Assembly (NCBI RefSeq): GCF_900111495.1
Contig: NZ_FOIU01000001.1
Coordinates: 620,001 to 684,000 of the forward strand
Origin: Chryseobacterium wanjuense
GTDB taxonomy: Bacteria; Bacteroidota; Bacteroidia; Flavobacteriales; Weeksellaceae
Direction: 5' to 3'
DNA: 64,000 bases
How positions within the stretch are numbered: the stretch's first letter is position 1; each line of letters opens with the position of its first letter. The notes beneath the pieces were generated by a model that was not told where the DNA came from, did not search any database, and worked only from the letters and a program-made list of their open reading frames with translations. Positions 54,176 to 62,407 of this stretch are shown here, piece after piece. The position numbers were made by a program, and so were the translations under genes.

Positions 54176-54960
54176 TGTCAGTTTTTGCAGAAAATATCAG
54201 GTTTTTGAGAGATCAGGAAAAAATATCGCAACAGAAGCTTGCCGATGCTCTTTTCATTACAAGAGAGCGGTATGCAAAATATGAAGATGGCAGATCGGAG
54301 CCACCTATTGAGATCCTGCTGAGGATATCAAGGTATCATAAAGTGAGCATCGACCTTTTGGTGAGTATCGATATCAGGAAATATCCTTTGGATAGCCTGG
54401 TAAATCTTCCAGACAATAAAATTTTACTGCCCGTAGTGATTGATCCTGAAGGAAACAAATATATTGAAATTGTCCCTCAGAAAGCTTCTATGGGGTATCT
54501 GAAAGGCTTTAGTGATCCGGAATATATTGAAAGCCTTCCGCGAATCCAGCTTCCGTTTTTGGGGCATGGAATATTCAGGGGATTTATGGCTGACGGGGAT
54601 TCAATGCCGCCTTTTGCTGACGGAACCTGTGTGATAGGGGAATATGTCGAAACCCTGGATGATTTAAAAAAGGGAAAAGAATATATGTTTATCACCCAAC
54701 AGGGCTATACCTTCAAAACATTTGTAAAAAAAAATACCCGAAGTATAACGGTAGTCGCAGATAATACATTCTATGATCCGTACGATATTCCTTTAAAGGA
54801 TATGATCCAGATATGGCGTTATGTACGAGGGATTTTACCCCAGGATTATAAACCTCATTATCTTCCGGATCATGTCAAGCTTAAAGATTTGGTGGATGAA
54901 GCAAAACGGAGTATCAGTAATTTGGAAACGAAACTTTTTCATTTGAATAACAATGAGTAA
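54175..54960 (+). CDS. LexA-like S24 repressor with XRE DNA-binding domain
   Basis: A 261-residue regulator. XRE HTH at residues 5-62 (ISQQKLADALFITRERYAKY), S24 autoprotease fold at about 125-245 with catalytic Ser143 (GDSMPPFADG) and Lys181 (YTFKTFVKK). The cleavage region reads KASMGY (103-108), where relatives usually have KAAAGY or an Ala-Gly bond; here the bond would be Met-Gly. Expected to repress itself and dinB-dnaE2 until DNA damage triggers RecA-assisted cleavage. A second domain after 230 is helical. Confidence 0.87.
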   Translation: MSVFAENIRFLRDQEKISQQKLADALFITRERYAKYEDGRSEPPIEILLRISRYHKVSIDLLVSIDIRKYPLDSLVNLPDNKILLPVVIDPEGNKYIEIVPQKASMGYLKGFSDPEYIESLPRIQLPFLGHGIFRGFMADGDSMPPFADGTCVIGEYVETLDDLKKGKEYMFITQQGYTFKTFVKKNTRSITVVADNTFYDPYDIPLKDMIQIWRYVRGILPQDYKPHYLPDHVKLKDLVDEAKRSISNLETKLFHLNNNE

Positions 54961-55059
54961 AAACTTCCCCGAAGGGAAGTTATAAAACACAAATGATGAA
55001 AAAAAAATCCCTTTTTTGAATGGGACAGCATAAAGTTAAGAATTTAAGATAGAATTACA

Positions 55060-55660
55060 ATGGATCAGCTGAGTTTATTTGATGCAAAAGAATTTTATGA
55101 ATTTCCCAAAGACCTTATAGAATATCAGGAAGATTTTTTAAGCAGAGCAGAAGCCGACATGCTCAAAGACCAACTGCTGCATACTGTTCCCTGGGAGCAG
55201 CGGACCCAAAAGATGTATGATAAAATGGTTTTAACACCACGCCTTACGGCTTGGTACGGTGAGCGTAATAAATCCTATAACCCGGAGGAAAATTCTTTAC
55301 CTACTGATTCATGGATACCTGAACTCTTGCTGCTTAAAGAGAGGATAGAAAAAGAATTCGGCTATCGGTTCAACGGAGTACTGCTCAATTTGTACCGTGA
55401 TAATAATGATTCGGTGGATAAGGAAAGCCGTTACGGCAAAAGGCCTGTGATTGCGTCAATCAGTTTGGGACAAACCAGAAATTTTGATTTTAGAAAAATG
55501 GATCATCATCAAAGCAAATACAGCCTGCCCCTTCCGCATGACTCTTTGCTGATTATGAAAGGGGATATGCAGGAGCACTGGGAGCCATGGTATTGCTAAA
55601 TCTTCAGTCCCGATGAAAGAGCGGATTAACCTAACGTTCCGATGGATTAAGGAACCCTAA
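55060..55660 (+). pseudogene. Broken AlkB-type 2OG-Fe(II) dioxygenase
   Basis: Resembles short AlkB demethylases (LNLYRDNNDSV, RPVIASISLGQTRNFDFRK, YSLPLPHDSLLIMKGDMQEH). Two lesions: near 55416 the segment that should read DSV-(G/A)WHS-D lacks four codons, removing the iron-binding His of HxD; and an extra C at 55585 shifts the frame, giving a premature stop at 55597-55599. Skipping that base restores HGIAKSSVPMKERINLTFRW to a stop at 55660, including the NLTFR 2OG-binding Arg motif. It lies behind the LexA-like gene, its natural SOS partner. Confidence 0.88.
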
Positions 55661-55717
55661 CCAAACAGAATAAAAAACTATTTTACGATTGCTTATCATT
55701 GGTAACTCTCAAATCAT

Positions 55718-55893
55718 TTAATAATAAATTTTGCCTTTTTCAATTCTCAAGACTTTCCCTTTTCCATTTTTTTGACGGTCCGGATAACCGTTTCAATGCA
55801 TAAGCCTGTTAAACTGGTCAGCTGTCTTCTGCTGAATGGAACCATATAAGGATAGGGAGATTGATTTGAATTATAGTCCTTATAATAATCCAT
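55718..55893 (-). pseudogene. C-terminal fragment of a Crp/Fnr regulator
   Basis: Minus-strand reading gives YPYMVPFSRRQLTSLTGLCI and ETVIRTVKKMEK, the recognition helix of Crp/Fnr proteins. A base is missing near 55755, after which another frame continues KVLRIEKGKIYY to a stop at 55718. The whole cyclic-nucleotide-binding half is absent: the fragment is cut at about 55893, where the protease gene begins on the other strand. Confidence 0.75.
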
Positions 55894-55894
55894 A

Positions 55895-56692
55895 ATGGTT
55901 ATATTAACCTCATGTAACACAAACGATGATGAAACTATTTTAGAAGGCAAACAGGCAGCAGCAGTAGATCGGCAGGGCTGGACTCAAACATCTGTACTTC
56001 TTGCTGGTCTGAACAATCCGGAAGATACGAGTTTCATGCGATCTGAATTGAATAAGTTAATTAATTTTTGGGGAATTCCTGTTCAAATGATGTTTGTAAA
56101 TGACCCAGTGGATCCAAACGGGAGTATGAATGCCATATCATACGATAATGGCTCCATGATTTATTATGGATATACTTTTTATAATGACGCAAAAAGTAAA
56201 GCAGGAAATATCGGTAATGTATTCATTCTAGGGCATGAGTATGGGCACCAGATTCAATACAAGTTCCAGTTGCCTCAAATAATAACAGAAAATACTTCAA
56301 GAGGTATAGAGCTTGAAGCAGACGGATTGTCTGGATATTATCTTGGACGCAACCAGGTCAGTTTTCAACAAGTTGCGATAGCCGCTAATTATGCTGCAGC
56401 TATAGGTGACTTTAATATAACGGATCCTAGTCATCACGGTATTCCATCGCAAAGAAGATCTGCTGTCCGTTTAGGTTATTTACTCAGTGCAAACGCTTTG
56501 ACTCCGCAACAATTTGACATGTACTTTAAATATTATTATTTTGGGGTATTAAATGGACAATATAAAATTAAAGATAACAGCTCTATCTCCATTGATCCTG
56601 AACTAGATCAAAATATTAGCAAGCATCTTGAAGAGATACAAAGAATTAAGAACGGTGAAATGTCTTATGAGGAATATCGTAATCTTAAATAA
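55895..56692 (+). CDS. Zinc metallopeptidase lipoprotein, 5'-truncated
   Basis: The 265-residue frame contains a metalloprotease motif H-E-Y-G-H (FILGHEYGHQIQYKFQLP) and a downstream Glu in GIELEADGLSGYYLG, the pattern of YpfJ-like neutral zinc metallopeptidases. The end has SHHGIPSQRRSAVRLGYLLS. It starts MVILTSCNTNDDETILEG: LTSC looks like a lipobox, but the hydrophobic signal that should precede it is missing. The DNA upstream is the Crp/Fnr fragment, so a recombination joint at about 55894 probably removed the 5' end. If made, it would be cytoplasmic. Confidence 0.7.
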   Translation: MVILTSCNTNDDETILEGKQAAAVDRQGWTQTSVLLAGLNNPEDTSFMRSELNKLINFWGIPVQMMFVNDPVDPNGSMNAISYDNGSMIYYGYTFYNDAKSKAGNIGNVFILGHEYGHQIQYKFQLPQIITENTSRGIELEADGLSGYYLGRNQVSFQQVAIAANYAAAIGDFNITDPSHHGIPSQRRSAVRLGYLLSANALTPQQFDMYFKYYYFGVLNGQYKIKDNSSISIDPELDQNISKHLEEIQRIKNGEMSYEEYRNLK

Positions 56693-57005
56693 ATTGCCTA
56701 TGTGATCTTGTAATTTCTAGCTAATTTACAAGCAAGCTTAATCATCTGAGACAACAAGAGCGAACTTTATTTTTACTCGATTGGGATGTAATCTGATCGT
56801 ATTTTAAGGCATTGACAAAAGTTTAAAAACTATTTAATCAAATTTCACTGTTGATACTAAAGTATATACATTCAGTGTTTTTGTGTGCGGGAGTAAGAAT
56901 ACTCCCGCTTTCTTGTTGTTAAAACACAAAATTTTTTTAGTTATAATGAATTGCTGATTTTGGAAAAACTAAGGATATATAGTAAGAACCTTTCTTACAA
57001 TTTCT
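56693..57005 (+). terminator. Gap with the protease terminator
   Basis: GCGGGAGT/ACTCCCGC (56887-56908) with a 6-nt loop and T-rich tail is a good plus-strand terminator. The rest of the stretch shows nothing. Confidence 0.6.
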
Positions 57006-57228
57006 CTATTCCTTATATTTTTCATGGTATGTACGATTTCTATAGAATTTAATGACTTTTCTAATTTTACTCATGTCTGTTATTTTATTTGCCATAACCT
57101 GTAATTTTTTTACGAATATATGACTGTAACAACATGAAAAAATCTGTAGTATTTTATTGCAAATTTCGAATACAAGGTTGTCAATTTGAACTGAAATTAG
57201 GGGGTCAGTTTGCTCCGAAATTAGTGGA
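57006..57228 (-). mobile_element. IS21-family remnant (left end and start of istA)
   Basis: Two near-identical 24-bp units lie in tandem at 57181-57204 and 57205-57228 (TCARTTTGNNCNGAAATTAG), like the multiple terminal repeats of IS21 elements. Reading minus from them, an ATG at 57095 opens MANKITDMSKIRKVIKFYR, the usual start of Bacteroidota IstA; it stops at 57006 after 29 codons. The rest of istA, istB and the other end are not found. Confidence 0.65.
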
Positions 57229-57522
57229 TACTACATGGTCAATATTACTGAGATTTACATCTTAGTGACGGATGTAATGCTTTCAAGTGATGATATTTTC
57301 ATTATCAACTTTCTCCAATTGATAGAGATAAATATATTTGCATATCAAATGTTGGGAGGGTACCGCATGTGTTAAGGGAGTGATCTTAATACCTATCTTC
57401 ATAAATAATAGATTTTCCATAAAATCCAAAGGGATCATAACAACTCCAAATGGTCCTTATAAAAGAACTTACTACAAAGTAAAGGATATTTTAATCTTCT
57501 TGTTGTTAATTTTCATATATTG
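57229..57522. other. Gap without a recognisable gene
   Basis: A 69-codon ORF (57338-57547) has no family likeness and overlaps the end of the next gene; not accepted. Nothing else seen. Confidence 0.4.
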
Positions 57523-58308
57523 CTATAGTTCCTGGATAAGAATATAGGTAGCAGGGGTCTTGCCTAAGGGATCATTCGGAAAAAGTCCATAGGTATATGA
57601 AGGTCCGAAAGTAGTTAACTTAACAGTCACAGGCGTATTACCCGTTTGGATAACGGAAGTGGCGAGACTTATTCCTGCGTCCTTCACAGATTCTGTACTA
57701 GCCTCCTGGTACCCTGTAATATTAACAACACCTACTCGGTTTCCTGTGGTGGCGTCCAAAAAATGAAATCTCATCCATGCTTCACCATCTGGTACCGTGG
57801 AGCTGTAAAGCCAGCTTACATTGCCATGCAATAAAAATGTTTTGTTGGGAGGTAAAGTTATGTTGCTGCCTGATACACTAATTAAGTCGGCATTGACTCC
57901 TGTTTTAGTTTGCCATACAATATCACCCTGCTGCATTAATTGAGCCTGGTTTTTACCAATATATGCAAATATTTTCTGTGTTGTTGCTGTTGTAATAAAC
58001 TTTTGCCATACATTGCCGTCAAAATAATAAAATCCTACAGTATCAATATTTACAGCGTTACCGGCCTGAGAGCCGGTAGCAGCGTTATTTACATAAATCA
58101 TGGTAGAAACAACAATACCTACCATACTTTGTGCTCTCTGCCTGTCTACACGGGGAATCACCAAGCCGTCTACATTTGTGGAAGTGCCGGTAGGATTTTT
58201 AGCATTAATGTATAATGTAGAAACGGGGAAAGGTGTGTTAATTCCTATTTGTGCATTAATGGTTATCCCTAAGATTAAAGCAAAAATTATTAAGAGTTGT
58301 TTTTTCAT
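57523..58308 (-). CDS. Secreted QVGINT-family protein, LDITAKN type
   Basis: A 261-residue exported protein: signal peptide MKKQLLIIFALILGITINA, QIGINTPFPVSTLYINAKNP, VDGLVIPRVDRQRAQSM, STMIYVNNAATGSQAG, GFYYFDGNVWQKF, then a unique C-terminal beta domain (FAYIGKNQAQLMQQGDIVWQ ... EAWMRFHFLDATTGNRVG). It stands among mobile-element debris, 14 kb from the nearest relative, with its own promoter and the shared palindromic box at 58435. Function unknown. Confidence 0.8.
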   Translation of the reverse strand: MKKQLLIIFALILGITINAQIGINTPFPVSTLYINAKNPTGTSTNVDGLVIPRVDRQRAQSMVGIVVSTMIYVNNAATGSQAGNAVNIDTVGFYYFDGNVWQKFITTATTQKIFAYIGKNQAQLMQQGDIVWQTKTGVNADLISVSGSNITLPPNKTFLLHGNVSWLYSSTVPDGEAWMRFHFLDATTGNRVGVVNITGYQEASTESVKDAGISLATSVIQTGNTPVTVKLTTFGPSYTYGLFPNDPLGKTPATYILIQEL

Positions 58309-58390
58309 TTTCGTTGTTTTTAGAATCTACTTGAATAAATTGTATAGATTTTGTTAGTATAAATTGTCAGACTACACTGTAGTTTTTTTG

Positions 58391-58449
58391 TAAAAATATA
58401 AAGAAGAAAATTTTTACAAAATAAAAAGCTTTTCCATTTTTCGAAAATG
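58391..58449 (-). promoter_or_regulatory. QVGINT promoter with upstream palindromic box
   Basis: Minus-strand -7-like TATTTTTA (58391-58398) and box CATTTTCGAAAAATG (58435-58449), with 36 bp between. GGAAAAG follows the box as in the other three copies. Confidence 0.6.
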
Positions 58450-58996
58450 AAAAAAGAAAAATAATTAATTAATTGATTTATAGTCGGTTATATTTTGTTA
58501 AGTTATCTTATTGAACTTACTCTGTTTTGAAAAAAAAAATCTTTAGTCATATAATTGTTTGTTCCACAGTGTATTTATATACAAAGTGACCATCCCATAC
58601 CTTGAAACGACTAAAATAAATCTCAAAAACGATTCATTTTAATTTTTTAAAAAACGTTTTTAAGATCACATTTCAATTTAAAACATCACTAAAAAATAAG
58701 TTTTGATTGACGAGTTGCTGAATGTGGCTAAAGGTAGTTTGAGCTGAGGAATGGAGGTAATTTTATGTTTTTACCCTAAAAATAAAAGATTTGTCAATCC
58801 ATCGAAAACTTAGAATGAAAATTTTTTGGTAAACACTTAACAATCATATCATCAAAATAAATTTTATATTAGCAGCATACATGGCTTTACGAAAGTTATA
58901 TAAATCAGATTGACGCAATGCGTAAATTTGAAAGTTAGCAGACATTTTGAAAACAGAACTTAAATATCTAAAATTTAGCAATTAAATACAGAAAAA
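58450..58996. other. Gap ahead of the DUF6624 gene, with a dispersed repeat
   Basis: AT-rich and without genes. At 58891-58949 lies GTTATATAAATCAGATTGAC followed by GCAATGCGTAAATTTGAAAG and TTAGCAGACATTTT, matched by 63846-63900. Its core CAGATTG-ACGCA-A-TGCGT-AAATTTG can form a hairpin. Confidence 0.6.
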
Positions 58997-59776
58997 ATGA
59001 GAAACAATATGTATACTTTGTTATTATTATTTTTATTCACAAGCATTAATGCTCAAGAATATTCAAAATTAATAAGTGAAGCTGATAAATTATATGAAAC
59101 AAAAGATTATAAAATGTCTACTGATTTATATAATAAAGCTTTTAAAATTGAAAGTAAAAATCCCAATCACTTATATAATGGCGCATGCGCATCTTCTTTA
59201 GCAGGAAATACAAAAAAAGCATTTAAATGATTGAACTTATCAATAGAGCAAGGTTGGACAAATCTAAAGCACTTAAATTCTGATACTGATTTAGAAAATT
59301 TACATTCAAAAAAAGAATGGGGGAAAACAATTAAAAAGTTAGAAAAAAAATTAGAGTTAATGGAAGCAAATTATGACAAACCATTGCAGGCTGAATTATT
59401 GACAATTCTTGACGAAGACCAAAAATATAGAATTCAAATCAATGAAACTCAAAAAAAATTCGCTCAAGATTCTAAAGAAATGCAAGACCTTTGGAAACTA
59501 ACAATTCAGAAAGACTCAATTAATGTATTAAAAGTAAAAAAAATATTAGATGAAAAAGGTTGGGTTGGTAAAGACAAAGTAGGCGCACAAGCCAATAGTG
59601 CATTATTTCTTGTCATTCAACATTCAGATTTGGAAACGCAAAAAAAATATTTACCAATGATGAAAGAAGCTGTAACAAAAGGAAATGCAAATCCAGGCTC
59701 TTTAGCTTTGTTAATTGACAGGATAGAAATTCGGGAAGGCAGGAAACAAATATACGGAAGTCAGATAGGAACATAA
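58997..59776 (+). pseudogene. TPR-DUF6624 gene with internal TGA and lost 3' end
   Basis: One frame of 259 codons is split by TGA at 59228-59230, where KKAFK-(stop)-LNLSIEQGWT would read through as Trp (TGG changed to TGA). Before the stop: signal peptide ending SINA and TPR helices (ISEADKLYETKDYKMSTDLY). After it: DUF6624 marks (KKILDEKGWVGKDKVG, YLPMMKEAVTKGNANPGSLA, LLIDRIEIREGRKQIYGSQI). The family normally continues past YGSQI for some 20-40 residues; here a stop follows at once, and a resolvase fragment begins 16 bp later. Confidence 0.82.
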
Positions 59777-59791
59777 CAATCTTAAAAAACA

Positions 59792-59902
59792 ATGGCTTCT
59801 TTGGCTGAATATGAAAGAGAGTTGATAAGAGAAAGAATTAATGCCGGTTTACAATCTGCAAGAATAAAAGGAAGAGCCGGCGGAAGACCAATCGAGTGGT
59901 AA
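59792..59902 (+). pseudogene. Serine resolvase/invertase fragment
   Basis: 36 codons read MASLAEYERELIRERINAGL and QSARIKGRAGGRPIEW, the junction between catalytic domain and hinge of serine recombinases (FASLAEFERELI.ERT.AGL..AR.RG..GGRP). Catalytic Ser region and HTH are both absent. A leftover of an IS or Tn3-like element that cut the DUF6624 gene. Confidence 0.8.
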
Positions 59903-59992
59903 TTTTGTATATTTAGTGATAAGATATAGCCTTATCGGTGGGTGCCTATTATATACCAACCAATATCAATAAACTAATAAATTAAGAATTCT

Positions 59993-60316
59993 ATGCGGCC
60001 TAATTACAAAAAAATTTATTATGACCTATTAAAAGAGAAGCAGCCTGAGAAATTGGATGATCCGAAAATTTTGCATCTTCTGAATAATTTAAACACAATG
60101 GAAGATGTTCTTAAGATTAATGCACTGGTCTCTGATTCGTCGAAAAAGAACTTGAAAAAAAACCAACAGCTTAAAAATTACGATAAAAAAACTGTGTTAA
60201 GATTATTGCATTATCAAAAAAAACACAATCTTTCGGATAATTTTATGTCAAAGAAACTTAAAATGAGCAGAACTACCATTGCAAAATGGCGGAAAATATT
60301 TGGTCATGAGGTTTGA
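59993..60316 (+). CDS. Small helix-turn-helix protein
   Basis: A 107-residue protein. The C-terminal part (DKKTVLRLLHYQKKHNLSDN, FMSKKLKMSRTTIAKWRKIF) is a transposase-like HTH. The N-terminus (MRPNYKKIYYDLLKEKQPEK) recalls a group of small HTH proteins common in Chryseobacterium, sometimes labelled transposase. It lacks any catalytic domain. It may be a regulator or an element-borne DNA-binding protein. Confidence 0.65.
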   Translation: MRPNYKKIYYDLLKEKQPEKLDDPKILHLLNNLNTMEDVLKINALVSDSSKKNLKKNQQLKNYDKKTVLRLLHYQKKHNLSDNFMSKKLKMSRTTIAKWRKIFGHEV

Positions 60317-60744
60317 TAATTCACATTCATCTATTGTCGCGATTATTCCCTATAATATTGATTGATATAGGCCAGTTGGCACTTTCATATTAAATAATCT
60401 CAAAATGATACGAAAGGGGGTATTTTTATACAGGATCGGGAGAATTATGGTTGGAGTAATTCTGTTTGTGAAAGAATTGAATAAAAAAGAAATACATTGT
60501 AAATCTAGGAAAAGGAGGTTGTTACTATTTATCGTCAGGCGGAAATAAGGAATATTTGACAAAAGCTATTGTAAAGGTTATTATTAATATGAATATATTG
60601 CAATACTTTTTGTTGATTAATGTATATATTAATTTTTTGAAGAGAATTTAAAAATGTAAATATGTACAAATGTAAAAGCAGGTGTAAATGAAAATTTATA
60701 TAATGGATTATAAACATTTTTATTTATAACTTCATTGCATTATT
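60317..60744. other. Gap with one weak ORF
   Basis: A 47-codon ORF at 60405-60548 (MIRKGVFLYRIGRIMVGVIL...) is hydrophobic then basic, and unsupported. AT-rich DNA follows up to the poly-C ORF. Confidence 0.3.
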
Positions 60745-61005
60745 GTGAAAAATATAGATATGCTCAGTATTGGTATTACAGCTCCAGAAGATAAAATTAG
60801 AATCACTACAATTCTCCGATGCACTATTGAAATTCCCAAAGAGAATGACTGGCCCCCCCCCCCCCCCCAACTAGTTACAGTAAATACTCAATCTTATTTT
60901 AATAGTGATCGAGGTTGGAATAATGATAAAAAACTTTTATGCATATCATATTATGGCAATAAAAAATCCTTACCGAGGATTTTATTGATGACTGACTATT
61001 GGTGA
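60745..61005 (+). CDS. Hypothetical protein with an internal poly-C tract
   Basis: An 86-codon frame from GTG 60745 (ATG at 60760 is the likelier start). Reads MLSIGITAPEDKIRITTILR, CTIEIPKENDW, five Pro from the C-tract, then QLVTVNTQSYFNSDRGWNND, KKLLCISYYGNKKSLPRILL. I do not recognise it, but the two halves share a balanced composition that looks coding. With one C fewer, TAG follows the tract at once; with one more, a stop comes about a dozen codons later. It is therefore ON only at 16 C (modulo 3). Confidence 0.5.
   Translation: MKNIDMLSIGITAPEDKIRITTILRCTIEIPKENDWPPPPPQLVTVNTQSYFNSDRGWNNDKKLLCISYYGNKKSLPRILLMTDYW
60853..60868. repeat. 16-base poly-C tract
   Basis: Sixteen uninterrupted C, far longer than any other G or C run in this AT-rich window. 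Such tracts slip in replication and switch genes on and off. Confidence 0.9.
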
Positions 61006-61131
61006 AATTCTTGGAGTTTAGAGTCTCATTAAAATCATATCAAAATATTTTGTGGAGTGATTGAACATACAGCAATAAATAAACCAATGAAGAGAGGAGA
61101 ATTAAAATCGATACCACATATTCAAGTCCAT

Positions 61132-62298
61132 TTAATGTGGGATAACTGATTTTCTTTCAATAAGTTTTTTGAGCACCGAAATCCATATCGTAAAGAGTAG
61201 CAGTGATAAGCATGTGATGCCAAGTCCGTCTTTATATAAGCTGTATTCGATAATCCCTGTTTTATAGGCTATAGACAATGCCAGAATACCGAATTCTCCT
61301 GTCTGCGAGAGCAGGGCTCCTCCATACCAGCTGTCTTTCCAGTTATATCTCAGTAAGCGGAAAATAATAGCTGACATGATACTATTGCTGATCAGAACAA
61401 AAAATGCTCCTAACAGGATGAAGCGGAAGTTAAAATAAAGATAAGAAATGTCAATACGCAGCCCTATGGAAACAAAAAAAAGGGTAACAAAGAAAATCTT
61501 GAAAGGAATGAGTGAATGCTCAAGCCAGTGGAATGTTTTTATCCTTCCTACCAGAACACCGGCAATAAAACTCCCTAAGGCGCTGCTTAATCCGGCTGTT
61601 TCAGCCAGCAGTCCGAATCCCAGACAAATAAGAAGTCCCGAAAAAACCTGTAGATCATGGTCGTTTTCTATGGTCTTGAAAAATTCCGGTAATTTGATCT
61701 CCTGGGCAGTCCTTATTTTTTTCAGAACAAAAAAAATAGCAATACATACCAAAATGGGAAGCATACTATTCACAAAACTGGAATCATCCTTATTCCAGAC
61801 TTTGAGCATCATTAGGACAGGAGCTAACAGCAAATCCTGAAAAATCAGCATATTGAGAATCATTATTCCAAAGGTTGTTTTTAAAGTATGGTGTTTTTTC
61901 AAAAATTCGCTGACTACTGCAGTACTGTTAAATACAAAAAGTACGGCGATAAGAATGATACTGTTCAAAGAAAGCCCTATAATATAGCCTACTGAAAAGG
62001 CACAGATGATACTCAAAAGTATTTTTATGCTTTGTGCTATGACAGGTTTTACAAGCAAACTTCGGTTATCGGGAACATCAATTTCCATTCCCAGAAAGAA
62101 CATCAGGAGCATAATTCCTATTTCGCCGACAAGTTCTATCTCGTCCGGCTCAGTGAAAACCCCCGATACGTGAGGTCCGAGCACAATACCGGCCATAATA
62201 TAGGCAATCAGGTAAGGCTGCTTAAGTTTCTTGAGCAAAAACATTATTCCTAATGTGGTAAGACAGAGTAGGCATATTGACCAGAGTAATCCATTCAT
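61132..62298 (-). CDS. Cation:proton antiporter, CPA2 (KefB-like) family
   Basis: A 388-residue inner membrane protein with about 12 TM helices. IAYIMAGIVLGPHVSGVF, LMFFLGMEIDVPDNRSLLVK, LFVFNSTAVVSEFLKK and LGSFIAGVLVGRIKTF are CPA2 signatures. The C-terminal TrkA-N domain of KefB/KefC is absent, so it is a membrane-only version. I start at ATG 62298; the frame is open through TTG 62310. K+ or Na+ for H+ exchange is likely. Confidence 0.88.
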   Translation of the reverse strand: MNGLLWSICLLCLTTLGIMFLLKKLKQPYLIAYIMAGIVLGPHVSGVFTEPDEIELVGEIGIMLLMFFLGMEIDVPDNRSLLVKPVIAQSIKILLSIICAFSVGYIIGLSLNSIILIAVLFVFNSTAVVSEFLKKHHTLKTTFGIMILNMLIFQDLLLAPVLMMLKVWNKDDSSFVNSMLPILVCIAIFFVLKKIRTAQEIKLPEFFKTIENDHDLQVFSGLLICLGFGLLAETAGLSSALGSFIAGVLVGRIKTFHWLEHSLIPFKIFFVTLFFVSIGLRIDISYLYFNFRFILLGAFFVLISNSIMSAIIFRLLRYNWKDSWYGGALLSQTGEFGILALSIAYKTGIIEYSLYKDGLGITCLSLLLFTIWISVLKKLIERKSVIPH

Positions 62299-62407
62299 AA
62301 CCTTAATCAATGTTACAAATTAAAAATAGACTGATGGTTGGCAGATCTGATAGAAAATTGGTTTTCCTGAATTCAGGAAAACCAATATAGATGTAAAAAA
62401 GTGATAG

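Noticed and set aside
57338..57547. 69-codon ORF overlapping the end of 57523-58308
   Set aside because: No recognisable domain; hydrophobic AT-driven composition and overlap with a solid gene.
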